From Sphaerisporangium fuscum (GTDB lineage Bacteria; Actinomycetota; Actinomycetes; Streptosporangiales; Streptosporangiaceae), in contig NZ_JAHDTF010000036.1 in NCBI RefSeq assembly GCF_018531465.1, forward strand, positions 60,095 through 124,094: a DNA stretch of 64,000 nucleotides, read 5' to 3'. The first letter of the stretch is position 1. Each line of letters starts with the position of its first letter. Below the pieces are notes generated by a model that was given only the letters and a program-made list of their open reading frames with translations, had not been told where the DNA came from and ran no database searches. The translations under genes and the position numbers were made by a program. Positions 1 to 6,849 of the stretch are shown one piece after another.

Positions 1-2
1 CC

Positions 3-140
3 GGTGCGAGCGTGCGCGAGCTGGCCGACAAGACCGGCTGGTCGATCGGCTGGGTCTCCAAGGTCCGCAACGAGGCGGCCTGGGCCACGAAGGTCGGCAC
101 CGAGCAGGCCGAGGACCAGGGCCAGGAGGTGCCGGTATGA
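3..140 (+). CDS. 3' end of a protein with C-terminal helix-turn-helix
   Basis: Only the last 45 residues are in the window. They contain VRELADKTGWSIGWVSKVR, a clear helix-turn-helix of the kind found at the C-terminus of membrane proteins of the DUF2637/SpdB-like group in actinomycete conjugative elements. The family assignment is inference, because the N-terminal membrane part is outside the window. The stop codon overlaps the next ATG (ATGA), so the two genes are translationally coupled. It is the first visible member of the transfer operon. Confidence 0.6.
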   Translation, partial: GASVRELADKTGWSIGWVSKVRNEAAWATKVGTEQAEDQGQEVPV

Positions 141-241
141 GCCGGGCTGGCGTCCGGCACCGCCCGGTCATCAGGCGGCGGGTCGACGAGGTCGGTCACA
201 AGGCCCTGCCCAACCTCGACCAGTTCCCGCCGCTCGACTGA
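137..241 (+). CDS. Small basic hypothetical protein (34 aa)
   Basis: This short frame begins with an ATG overlapping the upstream stop (ATGA) and ends 19 nt before the next start. It encodes 34 residues, beginning MSRAGVRHRPVIRRRVDE, rich in Arg in the first half and hydrophobic/Pro towards the end. I do not recognise it. The coupling and its fit in the gene string are the main reasons to believe it is translated. It has no signal peptide or membrane segment. Confidence 0.45.
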   Translation: MSRAGVRHRPVIRRRVDEVGHKALPNLDQFPPLD

Positions 242-260
242 TCTGGAAGGAGATCCCCTG

Positions 261-722
261 ATGAGCTCCACTCCCGAGTGGTCCGGCGACATGCTGGACC
301 GCCCCGAGATGGTGGAGGCGTTCGCCGCCCAGCTACGCCGGGTGCTGTCGGATCAGGCCGATTTCGTGGCCAGGATCCGGCGGGACGCCGAGGCCATGTG
401 GAAGGCCAACCCGCCCGACGGCTACGGCTCGTTCGAGGCGTGGTGGCGGCACCGCTGGGTGCGCAGCCCGTTCGCCGAGATCCAGGAGCACCTGGAGAAG
501 GCGGCGACGCTGACCTTCCGCCTGGAGGCCCGCTACCGGCGCAGCCGCCACGAGATCCCCGCCCGCCGCGAGGCCGCCGCCCAGGCCAAGCAGGCTCCCG
601 CGCTTCCGCGCGGGGGCCCCGCCGCCCGCCCGGCCCCGGCCAGGGCGACCCGGCAGCCGGACCAGGCGCCTCCGCTGGAGGGGGACTTTCTGGACCTGAT
701 CCGCCGGGGGCGGTCGGCGTGA
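261..722 (+). CDS. Hypothetical ICE protein, Trp/Arg-rich helical core
   Basis: 153 residues, preceded by AAGGAGA about 9 nt before the ATG. Residues 10-115 look helical and charged, with an unusual tryptophan-rich stretch around 47-66 (MWK, FEAWWRHRW). The last 40 residues are Ala/Pro/Arg-rich and probably disordered, ending in a short acidic-to-basic tail. No signal peptide or membrane segment is seen. I do not recognise a family; position between the HTH protein and the Lys-rich protein suggests an accessory transfer or maintenance role. The stop overlaps the next GTG. Confidence 0.7.
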   Translation: MSSTPEWSGDMLDRPEMVEAFAAQLRRVLSDQADFVARIRRDAEAMWKANPPDGYGSFEAWWRHRWVRSPFAEIQEHLEKAATLTFRLEARYRRSRHEIPARREAAAQAKQAPALPRGGPAARPAPARATRQPDQAPPLEGDFLDLIRRGRSA

Positions 723-973
723 GCACCGTGACGTCGATGCCCCCCGAGGCCAAACGCCGGCTGGCCAATCTCGCCCGGTTCTGGAACGAGCGGCTCGCCG
801 CCGCCGAGTCGGACGCCGCTTTGGCCCAGGTCTGTTTCGACCGGGCCAGGGCGGCGGCCCGCCGGGCGCAAAAGCACGGCGCCAACCCGAAGGCGATGCA
901 CGAGCTGGCCGAGCTGCTCGCGGCGTGGGCCGAGCGGCAGGAGCGCGCCGAGATCAGGCGTCACGGAGCGTGA
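719..973 (+). CDS. Small helical hypothetical protein (84 aa)
   Basis: The chosen GTG overlaps the previous stop (GTGA), giving 84 residues. The protein is almost wholly alpha-helical in character, with Ala/Arg/Glu heptad-like spacing (RRLANLARFWNERLAAAESD and onward), so a short coiled coil is likely. No catalytic motif is visible. It may act with the protein encoded just upstream, whose gene it is coupled to. Function unknown. Confidence 0.65.
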   Translation: MSTVTSMPPEAKRRLANLARFWNERLAAAESDAALAQVCFDRARAAARRAQKHGANPKAMHELAELLAAWAERQERAEIRRHGA

Positions 974-1010
974 TGTTCATGTTCATCTTCATCCGCCGGA
1001 TCTGGGGGTC

Positions 1011-1050
1011 GCGCGCGCATTATGCGCGACGCGCGTACGCGCGACGCGCG
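1011..1050. promoter_or_regulatory. GCGCG-rich palindrome and 15-bp direct repeat
   Basis: The gap before the Lys/Arg-rich gene contains an odd palindrome around CGCGCATTATGCGCG, then two copies of GCGCGACGCGCG at 1024-1035 and 1039-1050 with a TAC spacer. The centre is the perfect palindrome CGCGCGTACGCGCG at 1030-1043. Such symmetry in the only sizeable non-coding gap of this gene string suggests an operator for an ICE regulator or a DNA-processing site. Function not demonstrated. Confidence 0.4.
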
Positions 1051-1100
1051 AGTGTCCCCGATCTGGTCACTGATTGTCAACCACCAGAAAGGAGGCGACC

Positions 1101-2462
1101 GTGAGCCGCGACGACGACCGCCCCGACGCCGAAGTCCTGACGTTCCCCCGCGTGGTCCTGCCGGGCTCCCTGGACGCCCCCGGGCCCGACGTCGAGCCGG
1201 ACGCCCCGACCGGCCCCGCCGACGGGCGGGACGGCGGACCGGTCCCGGTCGGCTCCTGGCCCCGCCTGCCGCAGGTCGACCAGATGGCCCCGCCGCTGCA
1301 CCTGACCGTGCCGGGCACGCCGATGCCCGAGCTGGAGCCCGCCGCCGACGGCGAGGCCTTCGAGGACGGCGCCGTTGGCTCCTTCGTGGCGCCCTCGCCG
1401 GCCGACCCCGACAACCCGACCGCGCGGGATGTGGCCGGGGTCGCGCTGGCGGTGGTGACGGCCATGGGCGTGGCGGCCGCGCAAGGCATGTGGCACCGGG
1501 CCCGGCACCGCCAGGCGCTCGCCGACCAGGCTCGCGCCCACGCCGACAAGGCGGTCGGCAAGGCGGCGGCCGGCGCCCGGCACGCGAGCGGCTCGTACGG
1601 GAGCACCGGCTCCAAGGGCTCCCGCTCCCCCGGGGCCGCCCACGGCTCCTCTGCGCACCGGACGGGCCCCGGCGGGGCCGGAAGATCAGGCGGCCCCGGA
1701 AAGGCCGCCCACGGCCCGCACAGCGACTCCCGCAAGGGGCGGCCGGGACTGTTCGGCGGTCCGGACTCCAAGGCTCCCAAGGCTCCCAAGGCTCCCAAGG
1801 CCGCCCGGGACGGGAAGACGACCCGCCCGGACCGGGACAAGCGCAAGCGCGCCAAGGACGGAGCCGACGACGCCGGGCGGCGCACCCGCTGGATCCCCGG
1901 CAGGGCCAGGCCGGGCGGCAAGACGCCCGGCGAGAAGCACCACAAGCGCGGCTCCGACAAGGGCACTCCGGGCGCGGTCCCCAAGGCCGGCCGGGACGGC
2001 AAGACGACCTGGACCGACCAGCAGCAGCACCGGCGCCGCAAGCACGGCGACTCCGGCAAGGACAGCGCCAAGGAGCCGAAGCGCTTGACGCCCGGCCCCA
2101 CGGGCGAGACCGGCGGCAAGGAGTCCTCGGGGTCCAAGCGGCGCGGCAGGTTCCGGTTCCGCAGGCTGCACCGCAAGAGCGGCACCAGCTGGTGGAAGCG
2201 CTGGCGAGCCCGCCGTCGGCGGTCGAGGCCGTCCGACCCCACGGTCACCGAGGCCACCGAGGCGCCCGAGACGTTCGCCGAGACCGCCGACAACGACTCC
2301 TCCCGCTCCCGCCGCAGCCGCGGCCGCGGCCGCGGCCGTCGGGCGGGCCGGAACTGGAAGGCCGGGACCTGGGAGCGGGAGTGGGAGGGGGATCCGCCTC
2401 CGCCACCTCCCCGGTTTGAGGACATGCGGCCGCCGCCGGCCGGTGACCGGACGTGCGGGTGA
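1101..2462 (+). CDS. Lys/Arg-rich low-complexity ICE protein
   Basis: The GTG start follows a strong AAAGGAGG with 5-nt spacing and gives 453 residues. The first 110 residues are acidic and Pro-rich. A single hydrophobic stretch (about 114-134, VAGVALAVVTAMGVAAAQGM) could be a membrane anchor. From there the protein is dominated by Lys, Arg, Gly, Ser and Pro, with SKAPKAPKAPKA tandem units and a basic RRRGRFRFRRLHRK-like segment, ending in an Arg/Pro-rich tail. Such a chain would be disordered and strongly DNA- or envelope-binding. No known domain is recognised. Its large size in a compact element suggests a structural transfer role, which is inference. Confidence 0.7.
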   Translation: MSRDDDRPDAEVLTFPRVVLPGSLDAPGPDVEPDAPTGPADGRDGGPVPVGSWPRLPQVDQMAPPLHLTVPGTPMPELEPAADGEAFEDGAVGSFVAPSPADPDNPTARDVAGVALAVVTAMGVAAAQGMWHRARHRQALADQARAHADKAVGKAAAGARHASGSYGSTGSKGSRSPGAAHGSSAHRTGPGGAGRSGGPGKAAHGPHSDSRKGRPGLFGGPDSKAPKAPKAPKAARDGKTTRPDRDKRKRAKDGADDAGRRTRWIPGRARPGGKTPGEKHHKRGSDKGTPGAVPKAGRDGKTTWTDQQQHRRRKHGDSGKDSAKEPKRLTPGPTGETGGKESSGSKRRGRFRFRRLHRKSGTSWWKRWRARRRRSRPSDPTVTEATEAPETFAETADNDSSRSRRSRGRGRGRRAGRNWKAGTWEREWEGDPPPPPPRFEDMRPPPAGDRTCG

Positions 2463-2626
2463 CCGTCGAGCGGGTCGACCAGCCCGGCCAGCCGCGCCAG
2501 CGCCCGGCCGAGGCCCCGGAGCTGATGGCCCCGCGGCCCGCGCTCCCCGCAGTCCCCGAGACACCGGCCGCCGCCACGCCCTCGTCGTCGACATCGACCC
2601 CACACCGGCAGGAAGGAGCCCCATCA

Positions 2627-3031
2627 GTGACCACCCCCGTCAAGACCACCCAGTACGCCGACGCGGAGCTGACGATCTACGACGTCATCGACGCCGACGC
2701 CGACATGGCTAAGGAGATCGTCGAGGGGGTCGCCGAAGCCGTCTCGGCCGCCGAGGGCTGCGACCGGCTGCTGAACAAGCTGGAGGCCCTGCACGCCAAG
2801 GTCGTCGAGCTGAAAGTGCCGGGTGTGCTGGAGGGCATGGTGGTGGCCCTCATGGAGCAGGCCGCCTCGGTCAAGGCCAAGGCCGAGGCCATCGCCGAGA
2901 AGCTGCCCGTGGCCGCCGAGGCGATCTCCGTCGCAGGGAGCAACGCCGAGATCCGTCACCGGCCGCTGGCCGATGCGGTCCGCGACGCCGGCCACATCCG
3001 CCCCGCCGAGCGCGACTACCACAACGAGTAG
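2627..3031 (+). CDS. Hypothetical ICE protein, Ala-rich helical (134 aa)
   Basis: AGGAAGGAG lies 8 nt upstream of this GTG and decides the start. An upstream in-frame GTG at 2453 would add 58 Pro-rich residues without a visible ribosome site. The protein starts TTPVKTTQYADAELTIYDVI, then is helical and Ala/Glu/Lys-rich, probably coiled coil (residues 25-105). It has no signal peptide. No family recognised. It is followed 8 nt later by the next gene, so an operon is likely. The 164 bp before it (after the Lys-rich gene) would then be untranslated or an N-terminal extension. Confidence 0.65.
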   Translation: MTTPVKTTQYADAELTIYDVIDADADMAKEIVEGVAEAVSAAEGCDRLLNKLEALHAKVVELKVPGVLEGMVVALMEQAASVKAKAEAIAEKLPVAAEAISVAGSNAEIRHRPLADAVRDAGHIRPAERDYHNE

Positions 3032-3039
3032 GAGGAGCC

Positions 3040-3471
3040 ATGGGAGAACTGGAGACAAGCCAGACGGGCGAGGTGGTCGCGGCCACCGGTGGGGTGCTGG
3101 AGACGGTGGTGTCCTACGGCATCGTCATCGTCCAGCTCGCCGCCGCCGGGATCCGGCTGCGCGGCCTGTCGGAGCGGGTTCGCTCCACCTACCGCTACGT
3201 CGAGGGCTGCTCCGCTTCGGTCGACCGGCTGGCCGACCAGATGGCGGGCCTGCAGGTCGACGTCGACACCGTCAGCGAGCACCACCAGGCCGCCACCGTC
3301 ATGCGGTCGGTACTGGCCGAGGCGGAGGCCATGGCCGCCGCGACCGAGGACCTCGCCAGCCTGTTCGGCCAGGCCGCCGCTGCCCACCAGGCCGACTACG
3401 GCACCGTCGCCGACGCCGCCACCAACATGCCTGTCCCGATGGCCGACGCCCAGTTCTACAGCAACCGCTGA
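3040..3471 (+). CDS. Hypothetical ICE protein with hydrophobic N-terminal segment
   Basis: 143 residues with AGGAGG 4 nt before the ATG. Residues 15-38 (VVAATGGVLETVVSYGIVIVQLAAAGIRL) form a moderately hydrophobic helix. The remainder is a long helical region with residues such as VDRLADQMAGLQVDVDTVSEHHQ, typical of a coiled coil. Unknown family; the layout resembles small membrane-associated spread proteins of Streptomyces plasmids (Spd type), but no sequence motif proves it. Confidence 0.65.
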   Translation: MGELETSQTGEVVAATGGVLETVVSYGIVIVQLAAAGIRLRGLSERVRSTYRYVEGCSASVDRLADQMAGLQVDVDTVSEHHQAATVMRSVLAEAEAMAAATEDLASLFGQAAAAHQADYGTVADAATNMPVPMADAQFYSNR

Positions 3472-3488
3472 CCAGGAAGGAGACGCCC

Positions 3489-4379
3489 GTGACCCCGCCC
3501 CCGCCGCACCTGCCCGCACTCGACGTCGAGCTCCCCGCCTGGCCCGCCGTGGACCGGGCGCGCCGCCGCCTGGACACCCTGCGCAGCTGCACCGGCCGCG
3601 TGACCACCGTCGCCGGCGCCGCCGCTGCCGCCGTCGGACTGTTCACGCCCGACGTCACCGGCGCGTCGCTGCTGGCCACCGCGACGCTGTCGGCCGCCGG
3701 ACTGGCGAGCTTGCGACTGTGGAAGCCCGACGGCCACCAGAAGGCCACCGCGACCGTGCTGTACCTGATGCCCGGTACCAGCCTCGCGGCCCTGCTGGTC
3801 GCCGAGCGGATCGTGGCGGGCATCCACTGGGGCGAGGCCCTGGCGCTCACCGTCTGGACCACCGGGACATGGCTGCTGCGCCCGGCCCGCATCGCCCGCC
3901 GCATGATGTCCGCGCCCCCTCCGCCCGCGCCGGCGACCGCCCCGGCCCCCGTAGAGGTGACCGACGGCCACCCCGCCGCCCGCTGGTGGGCACAGCACGT
4001 CGCCGTCGACGGCGGCGCCGCTCCCGGCACCGTGCTGGAGGACATCGAGCGGACCGGCGAGGCCTCGATGCGCGCCGTGATCCGCTCGGCTATCGCGGGC
4101 CGCCCGGTCCCGGAGGTGTCGGTCAAACACCTGTCGGCGCTCATGGACATCCCCGAAGAGGACATCACGATCGGCCCGGTGCCCGGCCGGGGCGCCTCGG
4201 TACGACGCCTGACCATCGGCACCCCCGAGCAGGACAGCGACCCCACGACGGTCTGGGCGCAGCGAATCGCCCCGGTCGCGATGCCCGGCGCCGTGCTCAC
4301 CAGCGTCCGGGTTGGCCGACCCAGCGCCACTCCCACCGCGCCGATCCCGACCCTCGTAGCAGAGGAGACCACCCCATGA
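3489..4379 (+). CDS. Two-helix membrane protein, putative transfer/spread protein
   Basis: Start GTG is preceded by AAGGAGA at 5-nt spacing; 296 residues. Two hydrophobic blocks, about residues 38-76 and 88-135, indicate two to four membrane passes. A Pro/Ala linker and a soluble C-terminal part of about 150 residues follow, containing EDIERTGEASMRAVIRSAI and EDITIGPVPGRG, which looks like a small folded domain. The stop overlaps the start of the FtsK-like ATPase (ATGA), so the two are probably made together, fitting a membrane partner for the DNA translocase. That partnership is inference from position. Confidence 0.65.
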   Translation: MTPPPPHLPALDVELPAWPAVDRARRRLDTLRSCTGRVTTVAGAAAAAVGLFTPDVTGASLLATATLSAAGLASLRLWKPDGHQKATATVLYLMPGTSLAALLVAERIVAGIHWGEALALTVWTTGTWLLRPARIARRMMSAPPPPAPATAPAPVEVTDGHPAARWWAQHVAVDGGAAPGTVLEDIERTGEASMRAVIRSAIAGRPVPEVSVKHLSALMDIPEEDITIGPVPGRGASVRRLTIGTPEQDSDPTTVWAQRIAPVAMPGAVLTSVRVGRPSATPTAPIPTLVAEETTP

Positions 4380-5821
4380 GCACCGTCATCGCTGCCGCAG
4401 ACGAGATCGTCGAGCTGATGGTGGAGGTCCCCCAGGGCCAGGTCCTCCGCTACGACCTGGCCGCGCTGTGCTCGGCGCTGGACATCGACGACCCGACCCG
4501 GATCGCGGTCGAGACCGACGGCTCCCGCCGCGCGATCGTCACGATCTACCCCTCCAACCCGCTCGCCGACATGCCGCCGCCCACCCTGGCTGACATGCTC
4601 ATGGACCGGCACGGCCGGATCGTGGTCGGCCGCTACCACAACGGCCGCCCCGCTCGGAGAAGGCTGTTCGACCCCTCGACTGGGTCCGCACAGCGTGCCC
4701 TGGTCTTCGGCACCACCGGCGCGGGCAAAAGCCGCATCGTCCAGTACACGCTCGCGTGCGAGAAGCGCAACGGCATCGTGTCCTGGTACGCCGATCTCAA
4801 GGGTGGCCAGTCCGCGCCCGAAGCTCAGGACAACGTCGACTGGCCCGCCACCACGCAGGAGGAGACCATCCTCATGCTGCGCTCGGCCGTAGCCGTCGCC
4901 CAGGAGCGGCAGCGCCGATACCACGCCCTGGGCCGAAACGCCTTCATGATCGGCGACCCGGACCCGCTGATCTCAGTGCGGATCGATGAAGCCAATCGCC
5001 TGCTGGAGAAGGGCGCCCCGTACCGCGACGAGGCGACCTACCTGGTCAAGGAGCTGGGACGAACCGGCCGCTCGGTCGGCGTCGGTGAAGAGCTGGACGC
5101 CCAGGCGAGCCACCTGGAAGAGCTGGGCGGCTCCGACACGCTGCGGGCCATGCTCAAGGAGGGCGAGGTCACGCTCCTGCGCTGGAGCTCGTCGATGATG
5201 CGGCAACTCGTCTCCGACGGGCTGTTGCCCGCCGGTGAACAGCTCACTCCGATCCCTAAGACGATCGCCCCGCGCGTCCTGCGCTCCCAGTTCGATGTCG
5301 ACCTCGACGACGAAGACGACGCCCCCGGCACCCAGGGCACCGGCTATCTGCTGTCCAGCCCGCACCCGACCTCGATGATGCGCCACTTCCGCATCGGGTC
5401 CATCGCCCCCACACCCGGCCTGGACCCCGAGATCCTCGCCTTGTACGGGCCAGGCGAGCCCGCCCGCCTGGAGAAGGCCTCCCACGCCGCTGCCGGTGAG
5501 GCCTACGCCGCCCGCCACGACCCCGTTGCCATGGCCGCACTGTGCCGCGCCCTGCAGGACGAGCAAGAGCAGCAGAACAAGACGATCCCGGCCGCTGGCG
5601 GTGGGCAGCCTCGCCGCAGCGCGGCCCGCCTGGGGGACCGCATCCTCGCCGCCCTGGCCGCCGACGGCGAGGCGATGACCGCCGAGGAGATCCTCGCCGC
5701 CGTCCTGGCCGACGGCGGCCGCGAGGTCCGGATCGGCTCGGTCCGCAACGAGCTGGTCGTGCTCGCCGACAGCGGCGACGTCGTCCGCACCGGGCGCGGC
5801 CTATACGCCTTGGCGCGCTGA
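4376..5821 (+). CDS. FtsK/SpoIIIE-type conjugative DNA translocase (TraB-like)
   Basis: 481 residues; start ATG preceded by GAGGAGA. The Walker A motif GTTGAGKS is at residues 112-119, and a Walker B-like ISVRIDEANRLL lies near residue 205. The motor domain spans roughly 75-330, followed by an acidic linker. The last 70 residues resemble a winged helix, with a GDVVRTGRGLYAL end typical of the DNA-reading gamma-like domain. In actinomycete elements such a hexameric ATPase moves double-stranded DNA between mycelial cells after binding short repeats. There is no N-terminal membrane segment here, so the upstream membrane protein may anchor it. The gene ends the transfer block; a perfect hairpin follows. 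Confidence 0.85.
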   Translation: MSTVIAAADEIVELMVEVPQGQVLRYDLAALCSALDIDDPTRIAVETDGSRRAIVTIYPSNPLADMPPPTLADMLMDRHGRIVVGRYHNGRPARRRLFDPSTGSAQRALVFGTTGAGKSRIVQYTLACEKRNGIVSWYADLKGGQSAPEAQDNVDWPATTQEETILMLRSAVAVAQERQRRYHALGRNAFMIGDPDPLISVRIDEANRLLEKGAPYRDEATYLVKELGRTGRSVGVGEELDAQASHLEELGGSDTLRAMLKEGEVTLLRWSSSMMRQLVSDGLLPAGEQLTPIPKTIAPRVLRSQFDVDLDDEDDAPGTQGTGYLLSSPHPTSMMRHFRIGSIAPTPGLDPEILALYGPGEPARLEKASHAAAGEAYAARHDPVAMAALCRALQDEQEQQNKTIPAAGGGQPRRSAARLGDRILAALAADGEAMTAEEILAAVLADGGREVRIGSVRNELVVLADSGDVVRTGRGLYALAR

Positions 5822-5826
5822 TGTTG

Positions 5827-5867
5827 CGGGTGCTCGCCCGACCGCGACCAGGTCGGGCGAGCACCCG
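5827..5867. terminator. Perfect 17-bp hairpin between transfer ATPase and primase genes
   Basis: Arms at 5827-5843 and 5851-5867 are perfectly complementary around a 7-nt loop, beginning 5 nt after the ATPase stop. It can act as a terminator separating transfer from replication genes. There is no T-run, and it sits directly before the primase gene, so a single-strand initiation or origin structure is the alternative. Confidence 0.55.
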
Positions 5868-5955
5868 GAGCAGCAGCTCCACACAGGGCAAAGGCCCCGC
5901 CGGTCTGTAGGACCCGTGCCGATGGCCGTAGTTGCTCACATCGAGGAGAACACCC

Positions 5956-6849
5956 TTGCCTACTGCTGATCTGACCAGCCATGCCCTGGAATGGGTGCGG
6001 TGGCTGTGGCAGACCCACCGCTTCCATATGTTCCCCGTCGACCACCCGTCCCTGGCCACCTGCGCGGGCGCGCACCACCCTGAGCGGCCCTGTGACGGCA
6101 AACGGGGCAAGCACCCCTGCGGCAAGTGGGGGCGCCAAGCCACCGACAACCCGGCGCTGCTGCGGGCCGCATTCGCCGGCGAGCCGCGCAACATCGGCAT
6201 CGCCTGCAAGGCCTCCGGACTGCTAGTGGTCGACGAGGACCGGCCCGGCGCCCTGGCCGACTACGCCGCCGGCATCGGCCAGGAACTGGAGGAGACCTTC
6301 ACCGTCACCACCGCCAAGGGCTGCCACCGCTACTACCAGCAACCCGACGGGATCGAGCTCGGCAACGGCACCGGGGCGCTGGCCGGGCGAGGCATCGACG
6401 TGCGCGGGGCCAAAGGACACGGCGGCTACGTCGTCGGCCCCGGCTCTCTGCACGAGTCCGGCGTGCTGTACGAGGTCCTCGACCCGGCCGCGCCGATCCT
6501 GCCCGCCCCGGCCTGGCTCGTCACCGCGCTCCAGACCACGCCCGCCCCGCCCCGCGACCTCACTCCCGGCACGGCCACGAGCCGGGGCGGCGTGCAGGGT
6601 GGCCGGCCGTACAAGCTGCTGACCGCCCTGGTCCAGACCGTGCTGGACGCCACCGAAGGCGTCGACCGCAACAGCCGGCTGTTCTGGGCCGCCGTCCGGA
6701 TGTACGAGCACGCCGACCGCGGGCTGTTCCCCGCCGACAGCGGCAGGGCCGCGCTGGCCGAAGCCGCCCGCCAGATCGGCCTGGGCCAGGCCGAGACCGA
6801 GGCCACGTTGACCAGCGCCCGCAACACCGCCGCCAGGGGATGCCGGTGA
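5956..6849 (+). CDS. Bifunctional DNA primase/polymerase (prim-pol) N-terminal type
   Basis: 297 residues from a TTG that has GAGGAG 7 nt upstream. An ATP-less N-terminal prim-pol domain of the plasmid type is indicated by FPVDHP near residue 25, the Cys/His cluster CAGAHHPERPCDGKRGKHPC (residues 38-57), the acidic LLVVDEDRPG motif (about 87-96) and the RGIDVRGAKGHGGYVVGPGS block. The latter matches the conserved RG-DIR/GGYVVAPPS signature of the family. The C-terminal third (RNSRLFWAAVRMYEHADRG) is an accessory helical domain found in the same proteins. It overlaps the helicase gene, and the two together would initiate autonomous ICE replication. Confidence 0.85.
   Translation: MPTADLTSHALEWVRWLWQTHRFHMFPVDHPSLATCAGAHHPERPCDGKRGKHPCGKWGRQATDNPALLRAAFAGEPRNIGIACKASGLLVVDEDRPGALADYAAGIGQELEETFTVTTAKGCHRYYQQPDGIELGNGTGALAGRGIDVRGAKGHGGYVVGPGSLHESGVLYEVLDPAAPILPAPAWLVTALQTTPAPPRDLTPGTATSRGGVQGGRPYKLLTALVQTVLDATEGVDRNSRLFWAAVRMYEHADRGLFPADSGRAALAEAARQIGLGQAETEATLTSARNTAARGCR

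Noticed and set aside
1771..1800. Tandem 9-bp repeats (AAGGCTCCC units)
   Set aside because: They lie in frame and encode KAPKAP units of the Lys-rich protein, so a coding-level repeat explains them; no separate element is needed.
1067..2605. Very long minus-strand frames opposite the Lys/Arg-rich ICE gene
   Set aside because: They are by-products of GC-rich codon bias; the plus-strand gene has a strong ribosome site and fits the gene string, while the minus frames have none.
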